From LZORAL124-50-18 sp051208045 (GTDB lineage: Bacteria; Pseudomonadota; Gammaproteobacteria; Pseudomonadales; Oleiphilaceae): 64,000 nucleotides of DNA. The translations under genes were made by a program, and so were the position numbers. Below, one piece after another: positions 18,454-26,683 of this stretch. The stretch spans positions 62,001 to 126,000 of the forward strand of contig JBPJFY010000003.1 in assembly GCA_051208045.1 (NCBI GenBank). Direction: 5' to 3'. The notes beneath the pieces were generated by a model. That model did not search any database, was not told where the DNA came from, and worked only from the letters and a program-made list of their open reading frames with translations. Every line of letters begins with the position of its first letter. The stretch's first letter is position 1.

Positions 18454-19377
18454 ATGAGCCTGACCACCTATACCATTCCCTCGACTGATGATCACGCAAT
18501 ATTTGTTCGCGAATGGTCAGTTCCCAAAAACAGACAGGTGAAGGGCGCGATCCATATCTCGCATGGTATGGCTGAACACTCCGAACGGTATGATCGATTT
18601 GCCAAAGCGCTGAACGCCCAGGGCTTCGTCGTTTTCGCGCATGATCACCGGGGACATGGACATGCCATGTCAGAGCAACAAGGCGTATTTTCCCGTGAAA
18701 ATGGATGGCAAAAAGTCCTGGCGGATATGGATGTGGTACAAAAACACATCAGAAACGCACACCCGGACGCCCCACTGTTTCTGTTTGGCCACAGCATGGG
18801 GTCGTTTATTGCCATGTCGTTCATTAAGCACTACCAGCCCGCCTTAAACGGCTTCGTTGCCAGTGGCTCCAATTGGGATGAAATCGTAAAATACCGCGCA
18901 CTGATCCCAATTTTGAAGGCAGAGAAAATGCGTTTGGGGGCAGACAAGCCGAGCCCGATTGTGGAAATGCTTACTTTCGGCGCATTTAATGCCAAGTTTA
19001 AGCCCGCGCAAACCGACTCAGACTGGTTATCCCGCGATCCACAGGAAGTGCAGAAATATCTGAATGATTCAATGTGCGGCTTCTTCTGCTCCACTCAATT
19101 ATGGGAAGACCTCGTGACTGCGCTGATCGACATTTCCACCAAGCAGGCATTCATGCAGTTTCCAAACAGTTTGCCGCTGTATATTTTCTCCGGGGATCAA
19201 GATCCCGTGGGCAATTTCGGCAAAGGTGTTCGCGCATTGGCCAAGCACTTTATCACTGGAGGCACGCTGGACCTGACACTTAGACTGTATCCGGAAGGTC
19301 GGCATGAAATGTTGAATGAAACCAACCGGGACGAGGTGACTTCAGACATGGTGAACTGGCTGATCAGTCGCTTGTAG
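18454..19377 (+). CDS. Alpha/beta hydrolase, monoglyceride lipase/lysophospholipase type
   Basis: Serine hydrolase (307 aa) of the Hydrolase_4 family, which cleaves monoacylglycerols or lysophospholipids. The oxyanion-hole region HGMAEHSERY, nucleophile elbow FGHSMGS (Ser near 114), acid FSGDQDP and histidine motif EGRHEMLNE are all in place and order. There is no signal peptide, so it should be cytosolic. ATG 18454 is chosen over ATG 18445 because AAGGA at 18441-18445 sits eight bases before it. It is divergent from fadD and about 100 bases upstream of the MaoC gene, which suits release and use of fatty acids from lipids. Confidence 0.88.
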   Translation: MSLTTYTIPSTDDHAIFVREWSVPKNRQVKGAIHISHGMAEHSERYDRFAKALNAQGFVVFAHDHRGHGHAMSEQQGVFSRENGWQKVLADMDVVQKHIRNAHPDAPLFLFGHSMGSFIAMSFIKHYQPALNGFVASGSNWDEIVKYRALIPILKAEKMRLGADKPSPIVEMLTFGAFNAKFKPAQTDSDWLSRDPQEVQKYLNDSMCGFFCSTQLWEDLVTALIDISTKQAFMQFPNSLPLYIFSGDQDPVGNFGKGVRALAKHFITGGTLDLTLRLYPEGRHEMLNETNRDEVTSDMVNWLISRL

Positions 19378-19477
19378 AGGATTATGAAAGATCTGTATCA
19401 GACGCTGGCAAACAGGCACTGAGTTGATATAAAGTTGGCCACTACATTCAATTCTGACCATGAGGAAGCCACTTTCA

Positions 19478-19948
19478 ATGGATGCGCTTGAGAACATCAC
19501 TTACGACGAACTCCATGTTGGAGACTCTGCAACTTTCGTAAAAACGCTCACCGAGAACGAACTGATCTTGTTTGCTGCTGTGTCGGGCGATGTCAATCCT
19601 GTGCACTTGGATAAAGCATACGCCGAAAAGACCATGTTCAAAGAGCGTATCGCCCATGGAATGTGGTCCGGCTCATTGATTTCAGCCGCGTTGGCCACCG
19701 TCATTCCCGGTCCGGGCACCATTTACCTGGAGCAGCAGCTCAATTTCAAAAAGCCGGTTAAACTGGATGACACATTAACGGTGAAACTTACCGTAGCCGA
19801 AAAACTCCCCAAAAACAGGGTCACTCTGGAATGTCTCGTCACCAATCAGGAAAACAAAGTTGTTGTGGAGGGGACTGCCACGGTTATTGCGCCCACCGAA
19901 AAGCTTACGCTTGAAAAGCCGGTCCTACCAAAAATAACCATCGGTTAA
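19478..19948 (+). CDS. MaoC-like (R)-specific enoyl-CoA hydratase
   Basis: Hot-dog-fold hydratase (156 aa) that adds water to trans-2-enoyl-CoA to give (R)-3-hydroxyacyl-CoA, as PhaJ does. The hydratase-2 motif is visible: AAVSGDVNPVHLD supplies Asp38 and His43, followed by IAHGMWSGSL. The frame extends to ATG 19460, but GAGGAAG at 19462-19468 sits nine bases before ATG 19478, which is therefore the probable start. It could feed beta-oxidation intermediates into polyhydroxyalkanoate or another (R)-3-hydroxyacyl route; no PHA synthase is in the window. It ends convergently with the TPR/ExbBD operon. Confidence 0.85.
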   Translation: MDALENITYDELHVGDSATFVKTLTENELILFAAVSGDVNPVHLDKAYAEKTMFKERIAHGMWSGSLISAALATVIPGPGTIYLEQQLNFKKPVKLDDTLTVKLTVAEKLPKNRVTLECLVTNQENKVVVEGTATVIAPTEKLTLEKPVLPKITIG

Positions 19949-19981
19949 CTAAACCACAGGTTTTTAATGCGGTATCTTTCA

Positions 19982-20012
19982 AGGGATAAATCGTACTATA
20001 CGATTTATCCCT
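19982..20012. terminator. perfect 14-bp hairpin between convergent genes
   Basis: AGGGATAAATCGTA and TACGATTTATCCCT are separated by CTA. The position between two convergent stop codons suggests a bidirectional transcription end, although no U-tract follows on either strand. Confidence 0.6.
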
Positions 20013-20029
20013 CAAGACCAGAAGCAGGC

Positions 20030-21004
20030 TTAGCTCGGTAGAAAGTCGATTGGGAACTCAAAGACGGAACGAACGACGTTTGCGCGCTTTCCAAAATCGA
20101 ACAGTTTGACCCGGCTCAGAATTTTATTCTCCAGTGCCGTATCCCCCAGCTCGGACGAGACCATTTCCACCGTGCTTACCGCGCCGGAAGGCTCTATGGT
20201 CAAACGAATCACCACCTTGCCCGCGAGTGCAGGATTTTTCCGTAAGGCACGCTGATAAATTCGATCGATCGCTGATTTGTTTCGATCAAACACTCGGCGA
20301 ACTTCTTCATCACTGCGCTTACCAGCTTGTGTCTGACTTTGTTTTCGCGCTATCGCAACTTTCTCTTCCTTGCGCTCCTCCAGTTGCGTCACCTCTTTGG
20401 TCGCCAACGCTACTTGGTCCGCCTGAAGGCTGATCCCCTGGTTCGAAACCCCACCACTTTTTCGCGTTAACACGCTTTTATCGACTTTGAAGTCTTTTGG
20501 GCCCAGCGTTTCAGCCTTCAGTGATATTTGTTTACTGGTCGTCAGACTGGATGTATCGACCATATCCCGCATATCAGAAAGCTCATCAGCGAGCGCCAGC
20601 ATTCCCGATGTTTTTGCTACCTCACGCGCCTCTTCAACGGTTTGCTTTTTCTGTATCTTGGGCTTGGGGGGCTCCGGTTTTGGTTCGGGTTTGGGCTCTG
20701 GTTTGGGTTCCGGCTTGGGTTCGGGTTTAGGCTCTGGCTCAGGTTCTGGTTCCGGCTTGGGCTCAGGAATTTTTACTTCTTTCTTCTCAACTTCCTTCTT
20801 TTCGACTTCCAACTTCGCCAGTATGGGTGGTTTCTTTTCTAATTCAGCCCGCGTGCGTTCGGGCAGATCAACACTGGGAATAACAAAAAACAACGGTAAC
20901 GCCAGCACATAGAGAATGCCGATCGCACTCCAGAGGCGAATTGACTCCGCTTTCGACTCATTCCACGGAAGGTTTATCGTATAGGCAGAAGATTGAACAG
21001 CCAT
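20030..21004 (-). CDS. TonB-like energy transducer with AgmX/PglI-type C-terminal domain
   Basis: Bitopic protein (324 aa from ATG 21004). It has a short cytoplasmic N-terminus, one membrane helix near residues 25-45 (AIGILYVLALPLFFVI), a long rigid Pro-Glu-Lys repeat able to span the periplasm, and a C-terminal domain of about 90 residues (EEVRRVFDRNKSAIDRIYQRAL, KVVIRLTIEPSGAVSTVEM, PIDF). That domain resembles the TonB-fold AgmX/PglI C-terminus known from Myxococcus motility proteins. ATG 21004 lies one base after the upstream ExbD gene; the longer frame from 21070 overlaps it. It is the last gene of the nine-gene operon and the likely partner of the ExbB/ExbD motor. Confidence 0.85.
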   Translation of the reverse strand: MAVQSSAYTINLPWNESKAESIRLWSAIGILYVLALPLFFVIPSVDLPERTRAELEKKPPILAKLEVEKKEVEKKEVKIPEPKPEPEPEPEPKPEPKPEPKPEPKPEPKPEPPKPKIQKKQTVEEAREVAKTSGMLALADELSDMRDMVDTSSLTTSKQISLKAETLGPKDFKVDKSVLTRKSGGVSNQGISLQADQVALATKEVTQLEERKEEKVAIARKQSQTQAGKRSDEEVRRVFDRNKSAIDRIYQRALRKNPALAGKVVIRLTIEPSGAVSTVEMVSSELGDTALENKILSRVKLFDFGKRANVVRSVFEFPIDFLPS

Positions 21005-21005
21005 A

Positions 21006-21509
21006 TCAAGCTTCCTTCTCGGCACGTTGATTGACCGCGAGCGAAATCTCTGTGAACTGTGCATCGACACAGGCTTTCATCACCGATTTCAATACCGAAT
21101 ACGGAAGCGTTTTTTCGCCCATAATCGTAATATGCCCACCATGCCCGGTCGCTGGGTCAATGGCAACGCCATCACGCTTCGCCAGGTAGCCCAGTTCTGT
21201 GGCCAGTTGAGGAATGTCCCCCGCACCTTTCTGAACATCCGTCAGAGCAACAATGGGCTTGCCCTGAACAATGATATCTTTGTCAGTGATTACGATGACC
21301 AGCGTTTCCTGAGGGACTTGATCTGCCGTCGACTCAGGCAGTTTCACTTCATTGTTTTGATTCAATACCTGCACATCCGATGAATTTACCATGAGGAAAA
21401 AGACCAGAATGGTAAAAATATCCATCAATGAAACAAGGTTTAATCCACCCTTTTGGTGCATCCTGGCGTAATGACGCTTTTTTCTTTGTGCGCGACGCGA
21501 TGCTTTCAT
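21006..21509 (-). CDS. ExbD/TolR-family protein, copy 2 (membrane Asp present)
   Basis: Small bitopic protein (167 aa) of the ExbD/TolR family, which converts proton flow through ExbB/TolQ into motion of a periplasmic domain. After a very basic N-terminus the single membrane helix reads LMDIFTILVFFLMV, with Asp at the position of the essential proton-carrying residue. The periplasmic domain ends with a CVDAQFTEISLAV strand typical of the family. The frame opens at TTG 21572, but ATG 21509 has GGAG just upstream and removes an atypical leader. It sits between the other ExbD gene and the TonB-like gene. Confidence 0.87.
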   Translation of the reverse strand: MKASRRAQRKKRHYARMHQKGGLNLVSLMDIFTILVFFLMVNSSDVQVLNQNNEVKLPESTADQVPQETLVIVITDKDIIVQGKPIVALTDVQKGAGDIPQLATELGYLAKRDGVAIDPATGHGGHITIMGEKTLPYSVLKSVMKACVDAQFTEISLAVNQRAEKEA

Positions 21510-21586
21510 AAGTCTCCGCTTGTATGCTTGCCCAGACTCGTTGCTAACAGGTGAGGCCGGGAACGACTGCAATCCATTATTTGTAC

Positions 21587-22129
21587 TTAATTCGCTTTCT
21601 GCTCTGGTTTTGACAGATCTGGCATCGCCTGAGCACCTGCCTCAACCGGCTGTGCCTCACCGATGGATATGTCGGGAAACAATTCGGCATCCACCAGGTT
21701 CGCCGCGACTACGGCGGGAAATGACCGAACGGCGTCCATGGTACTCACGAGTGTCTGATAGCTGGTATCTTTCTCTGGCAGAATGGTGATGTCTTTTTTA
21801 TCCGGCATACGCGCTTTAATCTGCTTCAACATATCCTGAAGCGTTTTAAAATCATGGTTGTCGGACAGTTTGTCCACTTTTTTAATCAATCCGGCCTTGG
21901 AGTCGGCTAACATGAGGGCGTCAGGCCGAATGATCACCTGTAACTGAAGCGTCTCAGGCAACTCGGAGGCACTCTCACTTTGTCCCGCTGGAAAATTGAG
22001 ATCCAATACACTCCGATGAGTAAACACCATACTGAGCAGTAACACCGGCACCAGCACAATCATCAAGTTCATGAACGCGGTGATATCCAATTCCGGATCT
22101 GAAGTCAGCCGTCTGTGCTTCCTTCTCAT
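21587..22129 (-). CDS. ExbD/TolR-family protein, copy 1 (membrane Asp replaced by Asn)
   Basis: Second ExbD/TolR-type protein (180 aa), starting 27 bases after the ExbB gene. Its N-terminal helix reads LDITAFMNLMIVLVPVLL. Aligned with the ExbD pattern (PFIDVMLVLL), the usual proton-carrying Asp is Asn. The periplasmic part is about 120 residues, with a DMLKQIKARMPDKKDITILPE segment and a Pro/Glu-rich tail. A likely reading is a structural or asymmetric partner in a heteromeric ExbD dimer with the Asp-bearing copy. Family membership is clear; the functional effect of the substitution is inferred. Confidence 0.83.
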   Translation of the reverse strand: MRRKHRRLTSDPELDITAFMNLMIVLVPVLLLSMVFTHRSVLDLNFPAGQSESASELPETLQLQVIIRPDALMLADSKAGLIKKVDKLSDNHDFKTLQDMLKQIKARMPDKKDITILPEKDTSYQTLVSTMDAVRSFPAVVAANLVDAELFPDISIGEAQPVEAGAQAMPDLSKPEQKAN

Positions 22130-22156
22130 GACCCTACCTCCTTATTTCAAGCCCGC

Positions 22157-22807
22157 TTATGATTCGGTTTTGGAGGCAACCGTCTGATCAGATAACAGGT
22201 TCAGCAACTTGACCCCTGCCATTTCAAAGCTGTCGACGATTTCATTCGTTTTGGTTTGAAGCACCGAATGTAGCAGCAATAAAGGAATTGCTGACATCAA
22301 CCCAAATGCCGTTGTATTCATGGCAACTGAGATACTTTGAGACAATAGATTGGCTTTCTCCGCAGGGTCCGCATTTGCAACTGCTGTAAAGGCTGCGATC
22401 AGACCAATAATCGTACCCAACAGACCCAGCAGTGTCGATACATTGGCCAGGGTTGCCAGATACTGGGTACGTTTTTCCAGCCTTGGGAGCGTTTCCATCA
22501 ATCCCTCTTCCATGGCGTACTCAATTTCATCTCGATGGCCTTTGTTCAGCAGGCGCCGCAGACCTGCCCCAACAATCGCAGCGATTGCAGTGGCAGAAGA
22601 GTCTGCAAATTTAAGCGCTGAGGGGTAGTCCTTTTTATTCAACAATGGCAGAAGCCCCCTGTCGAATGCCTGGCGATTGGTCGCTTTCGTGGTTGAAAGA
22701 TAGATAAACCGTTCGATTGCAATGGCAAGCCCTAACAATAAAACGATGGCGATGGGGTACATGAAAACACCCCCTTCCTGAAAAAAACGCACAACTGTTT
22801 CAAACAT
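22157..22807 (-). CDS. MotA/TolQ/ExbB proton-channel family protein
   Basis: Inner-membrane channel subunit (216 aa) of the ExbB/TolQ family. It has three membrane helices: one near residues 15-32 (MYPIAIVLLLGLAIAI), and two in the C-terminal half containing the family signature LATLANVSTLLGLLGTIIG and the helix AMNTTAFGLMSAIPLLLLHS. It would assemble with the two downstream ExbD proteins to use the proton motive force. It follows a small exported protein by 23 bases. The surrounding TPR genes set it apart from ordinary tol-pal and tonB-exbB-exbD loci. Confidence 0.9.
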   Translation of the reverse strand: MFETVVRFFQEGGVFMYPIAIVLLLGLAIAIERFIYLSTTKATNRQAFDRGLLPLLNKKDYPSALKFADSSATAIAAIVGAGLRRLLNKGHRDEIEYAMEEGLMETLPRLEKRTQYLATLANVSTLLGLLGTIIGLIAAFTAVANADPAEKANLLSQSISVAMNTTAFGLMSAIPLLLLHSVLQTKTNEIVDSFEMAGVKLLNLLSDQTVASKTES

Positions 22808-22830
22808 GAAACTACTCCCTTCAAACGCGT

Positions 22831-23154
22831 TCAGTATTGTGAAAATGGTTGTATTTCGACAGTCAGCTTGTCTCGAAAATATCGCAGCTTCTTGTCTTGT
22901 TCGGGTTCGGCATAATCAAATGAGCCATGGATCTCTGTCAGCTCTTTTTCTTCATCCAAAAAATGACCATAGCTTGCTTGCCATGGCACGACATAAAGTA
23001 CCTTAGGTAATTCGCTGTTTCCCTTTACCGATAGGCCTTTCACCGTAACAGCAACCTCTTGCGCGTTCAATGCCAGGCTGAAAAAACTTAAGCAGGTGAA
23101 AACCCATGGGTAGGTCATTTTTCGGCAAATCAGTTTCAGTGTAGATAGATTCAT
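22831..23154 (-). CDS. small exported protein of unknown function in the ExbBD/TPR operon
   Basis: Protein of 107 aa with a signal peptide (MTYPWVFTCLSFFSLALNAQ) and a mature domain of about 75 residues, rich in beta strand. It contains VTVKGLSVKGNSELPKVLY, then VPWQASYGHF, and a charged C-terminus. I do not recognise the family. ATG 23154 is the most plausible start; TTG and GTG codons lie just upstream in frame. Its place between the TPR lipoprotein and the ExbB gene argues for a periplasmic part in the same machine. Confidence 0.7.
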   Translation of the reverse strand: MNLSTLKLICRKMTYPWVFTCLSFFSLALNAQEVAVTVKGLSVKGNSELPKVLYVVPWQASYGHFLDEEKELTEIHGSFDYAEPEQDKKLRYFRDKLTVEIQPFSQY

Positions 23155-23169
23155 CACCAACTCAACCTA

Positions 23170-23829
23170 TTAAGGGGCCAAATTACGCTTGAGTACGGCT
23201 ACGCGAGTAATGAGCGTGCTGTCCTCTGAGGCGGTAACTGCAAGGTATCGCTCGTACAGAGCAAGTGCCTCAGATTTGTTGTGGAGATACAATTCATTGT
23301 TGATGGCTGCGTTCAAGAGGAGAACCGGGTATGTTTCAGCAGCCGCGAAAGCTGACCGAAAAAGTGTATCTGCGCGAGCGAATGCTCCTTCCTGGATCAA
23401 AATATTGGCGAGGTTGTTTATCGCTACAGGATGACTTTGTTCAATGGCAATTGCATCCTCATACCACTGCTTCGCTCCTGCGACGTTACCTCGCTGCTCT
23501 TCGATGATCCCAAGATTAGCTAGAATACCCGGTGCGTCTATGCGGGTTTCTTTGAGTGCCAGCAATATCTGCTCTGCCTGATCTAACTCACCGGCAGATA
23601 AATGGGCGAGCGCTTGAGTGAATTGATTCTTTTCCTCAATCGAAACCGCCGCGTTTTTATCCGCAGCTGACGACGGACTTTTTCCCTGAGCACTGCCGGG
23701 TTCCTGGCTTAATACACCGTCACTCCCCGTCACGCTGGTGTTCGATGGCGAGGATGCACAACCGGCAATGAGTAGACTCCACCCAAGAGTATACGCAATA
23801 AAAATCGACCGACGTCTAATACAATTCAC
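23170..23829 (-). CDS. TPR lipoprotein
   Basis: Lipoprotein (219 aa) with signal peptide and lipobox LIAGC/A, so it is anchored in the membrane facing the periplasm. A Ser/Gly-rich linker follows, then at least three tetratricopeptide repeats between about residues 65 and 200 (for example LANLGIIEEQRGNVAGAKQW and AINNLANILIQEGAFARADT). It probably acts as a protein-binding scaffold. The start is GTG 23829, inside the end of the upstream TPR gene (14-base overlap), indicating coupled translation. The arrangement recalls the TPR lipoproteins PilF and PglI, but a specific match is not claimed. Confidence 0.82.
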   Translation of the reverse strand: MNCIRRRSIFIAYTLGWSLLIAGCASSPSNTSVTGSDGVLSQEPGSAQGKSPSSAADKNAAVSIEEKNQFTQALAHLSAGELDQAEQILLALKETRIDAPGILANLGIIEEQRGNVAGAKQWYEDAIAIEQSHPVAINNLANILIQEGAFARADTLFRSAFAAAETYPVLLLNAAINNELYLHNKSEALALYERYLAVTASEDSTLITRVAVLKRNLAP

Positions 23830-26683
23830 CAGTACTACCTATTCCCTGTAGTGAACGTTGATATTTGGCAGGTTCGATTTTAGCAAGGAATGCATAACTT
23901 TCCCTGACCCATTTATCATAAATACCTTTCAACGTGTTCTGTGTGTTCAATTCGTGAAGTGTAATGGCTTTTTCTTCAAACGGATAAGCCTGTTCTTCGA
24001 GTAGAATATCGTACTGCTCTTTTTGTAACTCATCCAATTTGGCCGGACGATCCGATCCCATGATGTCCTTAGCCAGGCGATAGTATATATCAGCGAGGGA
24101 GAACGTCACTTCCGTATTAATGGCGTCTACACCATACTTAGCCAGGCGTTCATAACTCTCCACGGTTTCTTTCAGCGCGGCTTTTTTCTTATTGAGCGAC
24201 CGTTTAAGCGGTAACGACAGACGAATTTTTTCATACGCCATTTTCTTTTCAAGAGAAAGTTGCAGGAGAGCATTGGCCGCCAGAAGGGTCGACCGGTCGC
24301 CAGCAGACGCGCCCTGTCGTTCATGTTCGGCAACAATCACATTTAACCAGTACAACTCCTTTTTTCGACTGTTACGTGCTTTGTAGTAATCCGCAACGTG
24401 CTGTCGTGCTTCCAGAACCTCCTGATAAGGCATCGGATATACCTCGGCATACCGCTTGAATAATCGAAAAGCCGGCTCAGTCCGATCAAGCTCCTGATAC
24501 AGGCGTGCTGCCTGATACAGGGATGTACGACCTTTTTCTGTTTTTTCGTGAGACTTTGCTATTTGCTCAAATTCATCAGCGGCAAACAGTTTTTGCCCTG
24601 ACTCCAGATAGGCAACAATCAACTTATCCGGGATGGTCTGCGTGAGTTCATCCTTGGGATAGTCCTGACGAAACTCAACCAGCACCGGAATTGCACGCTC
24701 CCACTTTTCATGTTTCAACAATTCGCTGGCGGCATCATAGCGAGCATTCTTAGCCACTTTGGATTCCGGGAGCTGTGAGCCAATGCGAATCCATTCCTCG
24801 ACTGCTTGATCCCATGAACCATCTGCGAGTAATTTCTCCGATTTTTTGTAGATGGAACGCGCCAATTGTTCTTGTGCTTCGTTACGCGCCTTTCGATCAA
24901 GCGACTTGAGCTCCAACAATCCAACAAACGATCGCTCACTGTCGTCATATCTTTGAAGATTGAAATAGGACTGCGCCTGTGCCTGCCAGAGCTTCACAAG
25001 AGACACGGGCTCCTTGGCAAATACACCGCTGCTCAACACACTTTCGGTAAGCTCAGTGACTTCCTGATACCTGTTGAGTCGGATCAGCTCATTCATGGTA
25101 ACCAGAATCACTGGGCGCGCTCGACTGTCTTTAGGATTTGCTTCCGAGAATCGTTTCGCTAAATCAATGTAAGCAAGCTTGACAGATTCCGCACCGTTCT
25201 CTGCAGTGAGTTGTGTTTCAAACGCTTTTTTATAGGAAATCAGGGCAGAATATCCGGCTTCCGCGGACTGCTTATGTGGCGCATACGAGTACGCAGACAA
25301 GGCATATTCCTGAGATGCCTTTTCAAACAGGCCAGCTCTGAAATGTGACTCACCCGACATGAACTTTTTAGTCCCGGCCTGTGGGTCATCGGGAAAAAGT
25401 TCGGCAAAGAGTGCGTAGTTCTTGGCTGCAAGCAGGAAAGTGGCGTTTTTATCGGCCCCATTTTTCAGCTTCTGTGCCCGGACAAAATCAAAATGAGACA
25501 ACTCGTCCAAAACTTTCTTGACGCGTTCACTGTATTCTTTTCTCAGGTGGTCCGGAGCGGATGCCAGAATATCCGTTCGATGGCCGTACTGATCAATGAA
25601 TTTTCGCTTCTCATCCCAAAGATCACTGATAAAGTCCGCTTCACGTAAAATTTCAATATTGCGGTAAGCGAGCAAAGGCGCTGCCGGACTGTTTGGGTAG
25701 GCGGTGATAAAGTTGCGGTTTACAGCCACACTGTCCTGGTAATTCTGCCGCTGGTAATAATAGTCAGACAAACTGCGGTACAGCTGATCCACAAATGCCC
25801 GGCTACCGGATTTCGCCATGAGCGTGCCAATGGGATCTTTCGCGGCATCATAGGAAAAGATAATACTCATAATGCGTAACGTATCGTCAACGGTCTGTTG
25901 TAGTCCCTGTTTAAGTTCCTTTAATGACTTGTCAGAGCTGTACGCAATATCGAGGACTTCCAGAAAGTTAATCAGAGAGTCATTGGGCCTACCTTGTTTA
26001 AAGCGAGACCAGCCCAGCATAAACACCGACTTTTCATAGAACCGTTTCTCTCGCCCGGTTTCCATGGATTTGATATAGGCACGCTCCGCTTTCTCATAAG
26101 CGCCATTGGAAAAGTAGTTTTCAGCGATTCGAAACAATGATTCCGTCGCATACCTGGATTTGGGGAATTGCCCGGCCAGACGCTTAAGCGCGACCATCGA
26201 TTCGTCCTGCTTGCCCAATATGTCATAGGCTTTCGCCGACTGATACAGCAACGCATCCATCGGGTAATCTGGATTGTTGGCCGCAATCAGCTTTTCGTAA
26301 CTTTCCAGCGCGCGTTGATAAAAGGCAGCTTCTTCCTTTATCGACAGGTCTCTGTCTGTACCAAATTTCGATTCCAGTTCATTCAATCGCCAAAGCGACT
26401 CAACACGAATCTTCGGGTCACTGGACGTCTCAAACAGGACTCGGTATCGACGCATCACTTCTTTGATGGAAACACGCGGCTGTACAGACGAGCTAAAATT
26501 AATAAATGCGGGCCGCACATCGCCGATGGTTTTCGGTTCTCGCCCCAACTCAAAGCTGAATCCTTCCGGTTCGGCGGCATGGGAGATCGTGACATTGTGG
26601 AGTGCATAGCTAAGCAGCAATAAGAATCCCGTCAACCGGTAGACGCTTGTTCTATGCTTTCTGAGTGCGCTGCTGAAACTCAT
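23816..26683 (-). CDS. large periplasmic TPR protein
   Basis: Protein of 955 aa with an N-terminal signal sequence (hydrophobic stretch about residues 17-34, cleavage near SHAAEP) followed almost entirely by tetratricopeptide-like helical repeats. Examples are ALLYQSAKAYDILGKQDES, then ESLFRIAENYFSNGAYEKA, and later repeats through residue 850. No enzymatic motif is visible. Such solenoids bind other proteins; the size and location suggest a scaffold along the periplasmic side of the ExbB/ExbD machine. It overlaps the preceding gene by an ATGA junction. Similar long TPR proteins accompany Agl/Glt motility motors in Myxococcus, a parallel by architecture only. Confidence 0.82.
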   Translation of the reverse strand: MSFSSALRKHRTSVYRLTGFLLLLSYALHNVTISHAAEPEGFSFELGREPKTIGDVRPAFINFSSSVQPRVSIKEVMRRYRVLFETSSDPKIRVESLWRLNELESKFGTDRDLSIKEEAAFYQRALESYEKLIAANNPDYPMDALLYQSAKAYDILGKQDESMVALKRLAGQFPKSRYATESLFRIAENYFSNGAYEKAERAYIKSMETGREKRFYEKSVFMLGWSRFKQGRPNDSLINFLEVLDIAYSSDKSLKELKQGLQQTVDDTLRIMSIIFSYDAAKDPIGTLMAKSGSRAFVDQLYRSLSDYYYQRQNYQDSVAVNRNFITAYPNSPAAPLLAYRNIEILREADFISDLWDEKRKFIDQYGHRTDILASAPDHLRKEYSERVKKVLDELSHFDFVRAQKLKNGADKNATFLLAAKNYALFAELFPDDPQAGTKKFMSGESHFRAGLFEKASQEYALSAYSYAPHKQSAEAGYSALISYKKAFETQLTAENGAESVKLAYIDLAKRFSEANPKDSRARPVILVTMNELIRLNRYQEVTELTESVLSSGVFAKEPVSLVKLWQAQAQSYFNLQRYDDSERSFVGLLELKSLDRKARNEAQEQLARSIYKKSEKLLADGSWDQAVEEWIRIGSQLPESKVAKNARYDAASELLKHEKWERAIPVLVEFRQDYPKDELTQTIPDKLIVAYLESGQKLFAADEFEQIAKSHEKTEKGRTSLYQAARLYQELDRTEPAFRLFKRYAEVYPMPYQEVLEARQHVADYYKARNSRKKELYWLNVIVAEHERQGASAGDRSTLLAANALLQLSLEKKMAYEKIRLSLPLKRSLNKKKAALKETVESYERLAKYGVDAINTEVTFSLADIYYRLAKDIMGSDRPAKLDELQKEQYDILLEEQAYPFEEKAITLHELNTQNTLKGIYDKWVRESYAFLAKIEPAKYQRSLQGIGSTGELY

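Noticed and set aside
20487..20912. Gly/Ser-rich plus-strand open frame
   Set aside because: It is antisense to the Pro-Glu-Lys repeat of the TonB-like gene, with no ribosome site.
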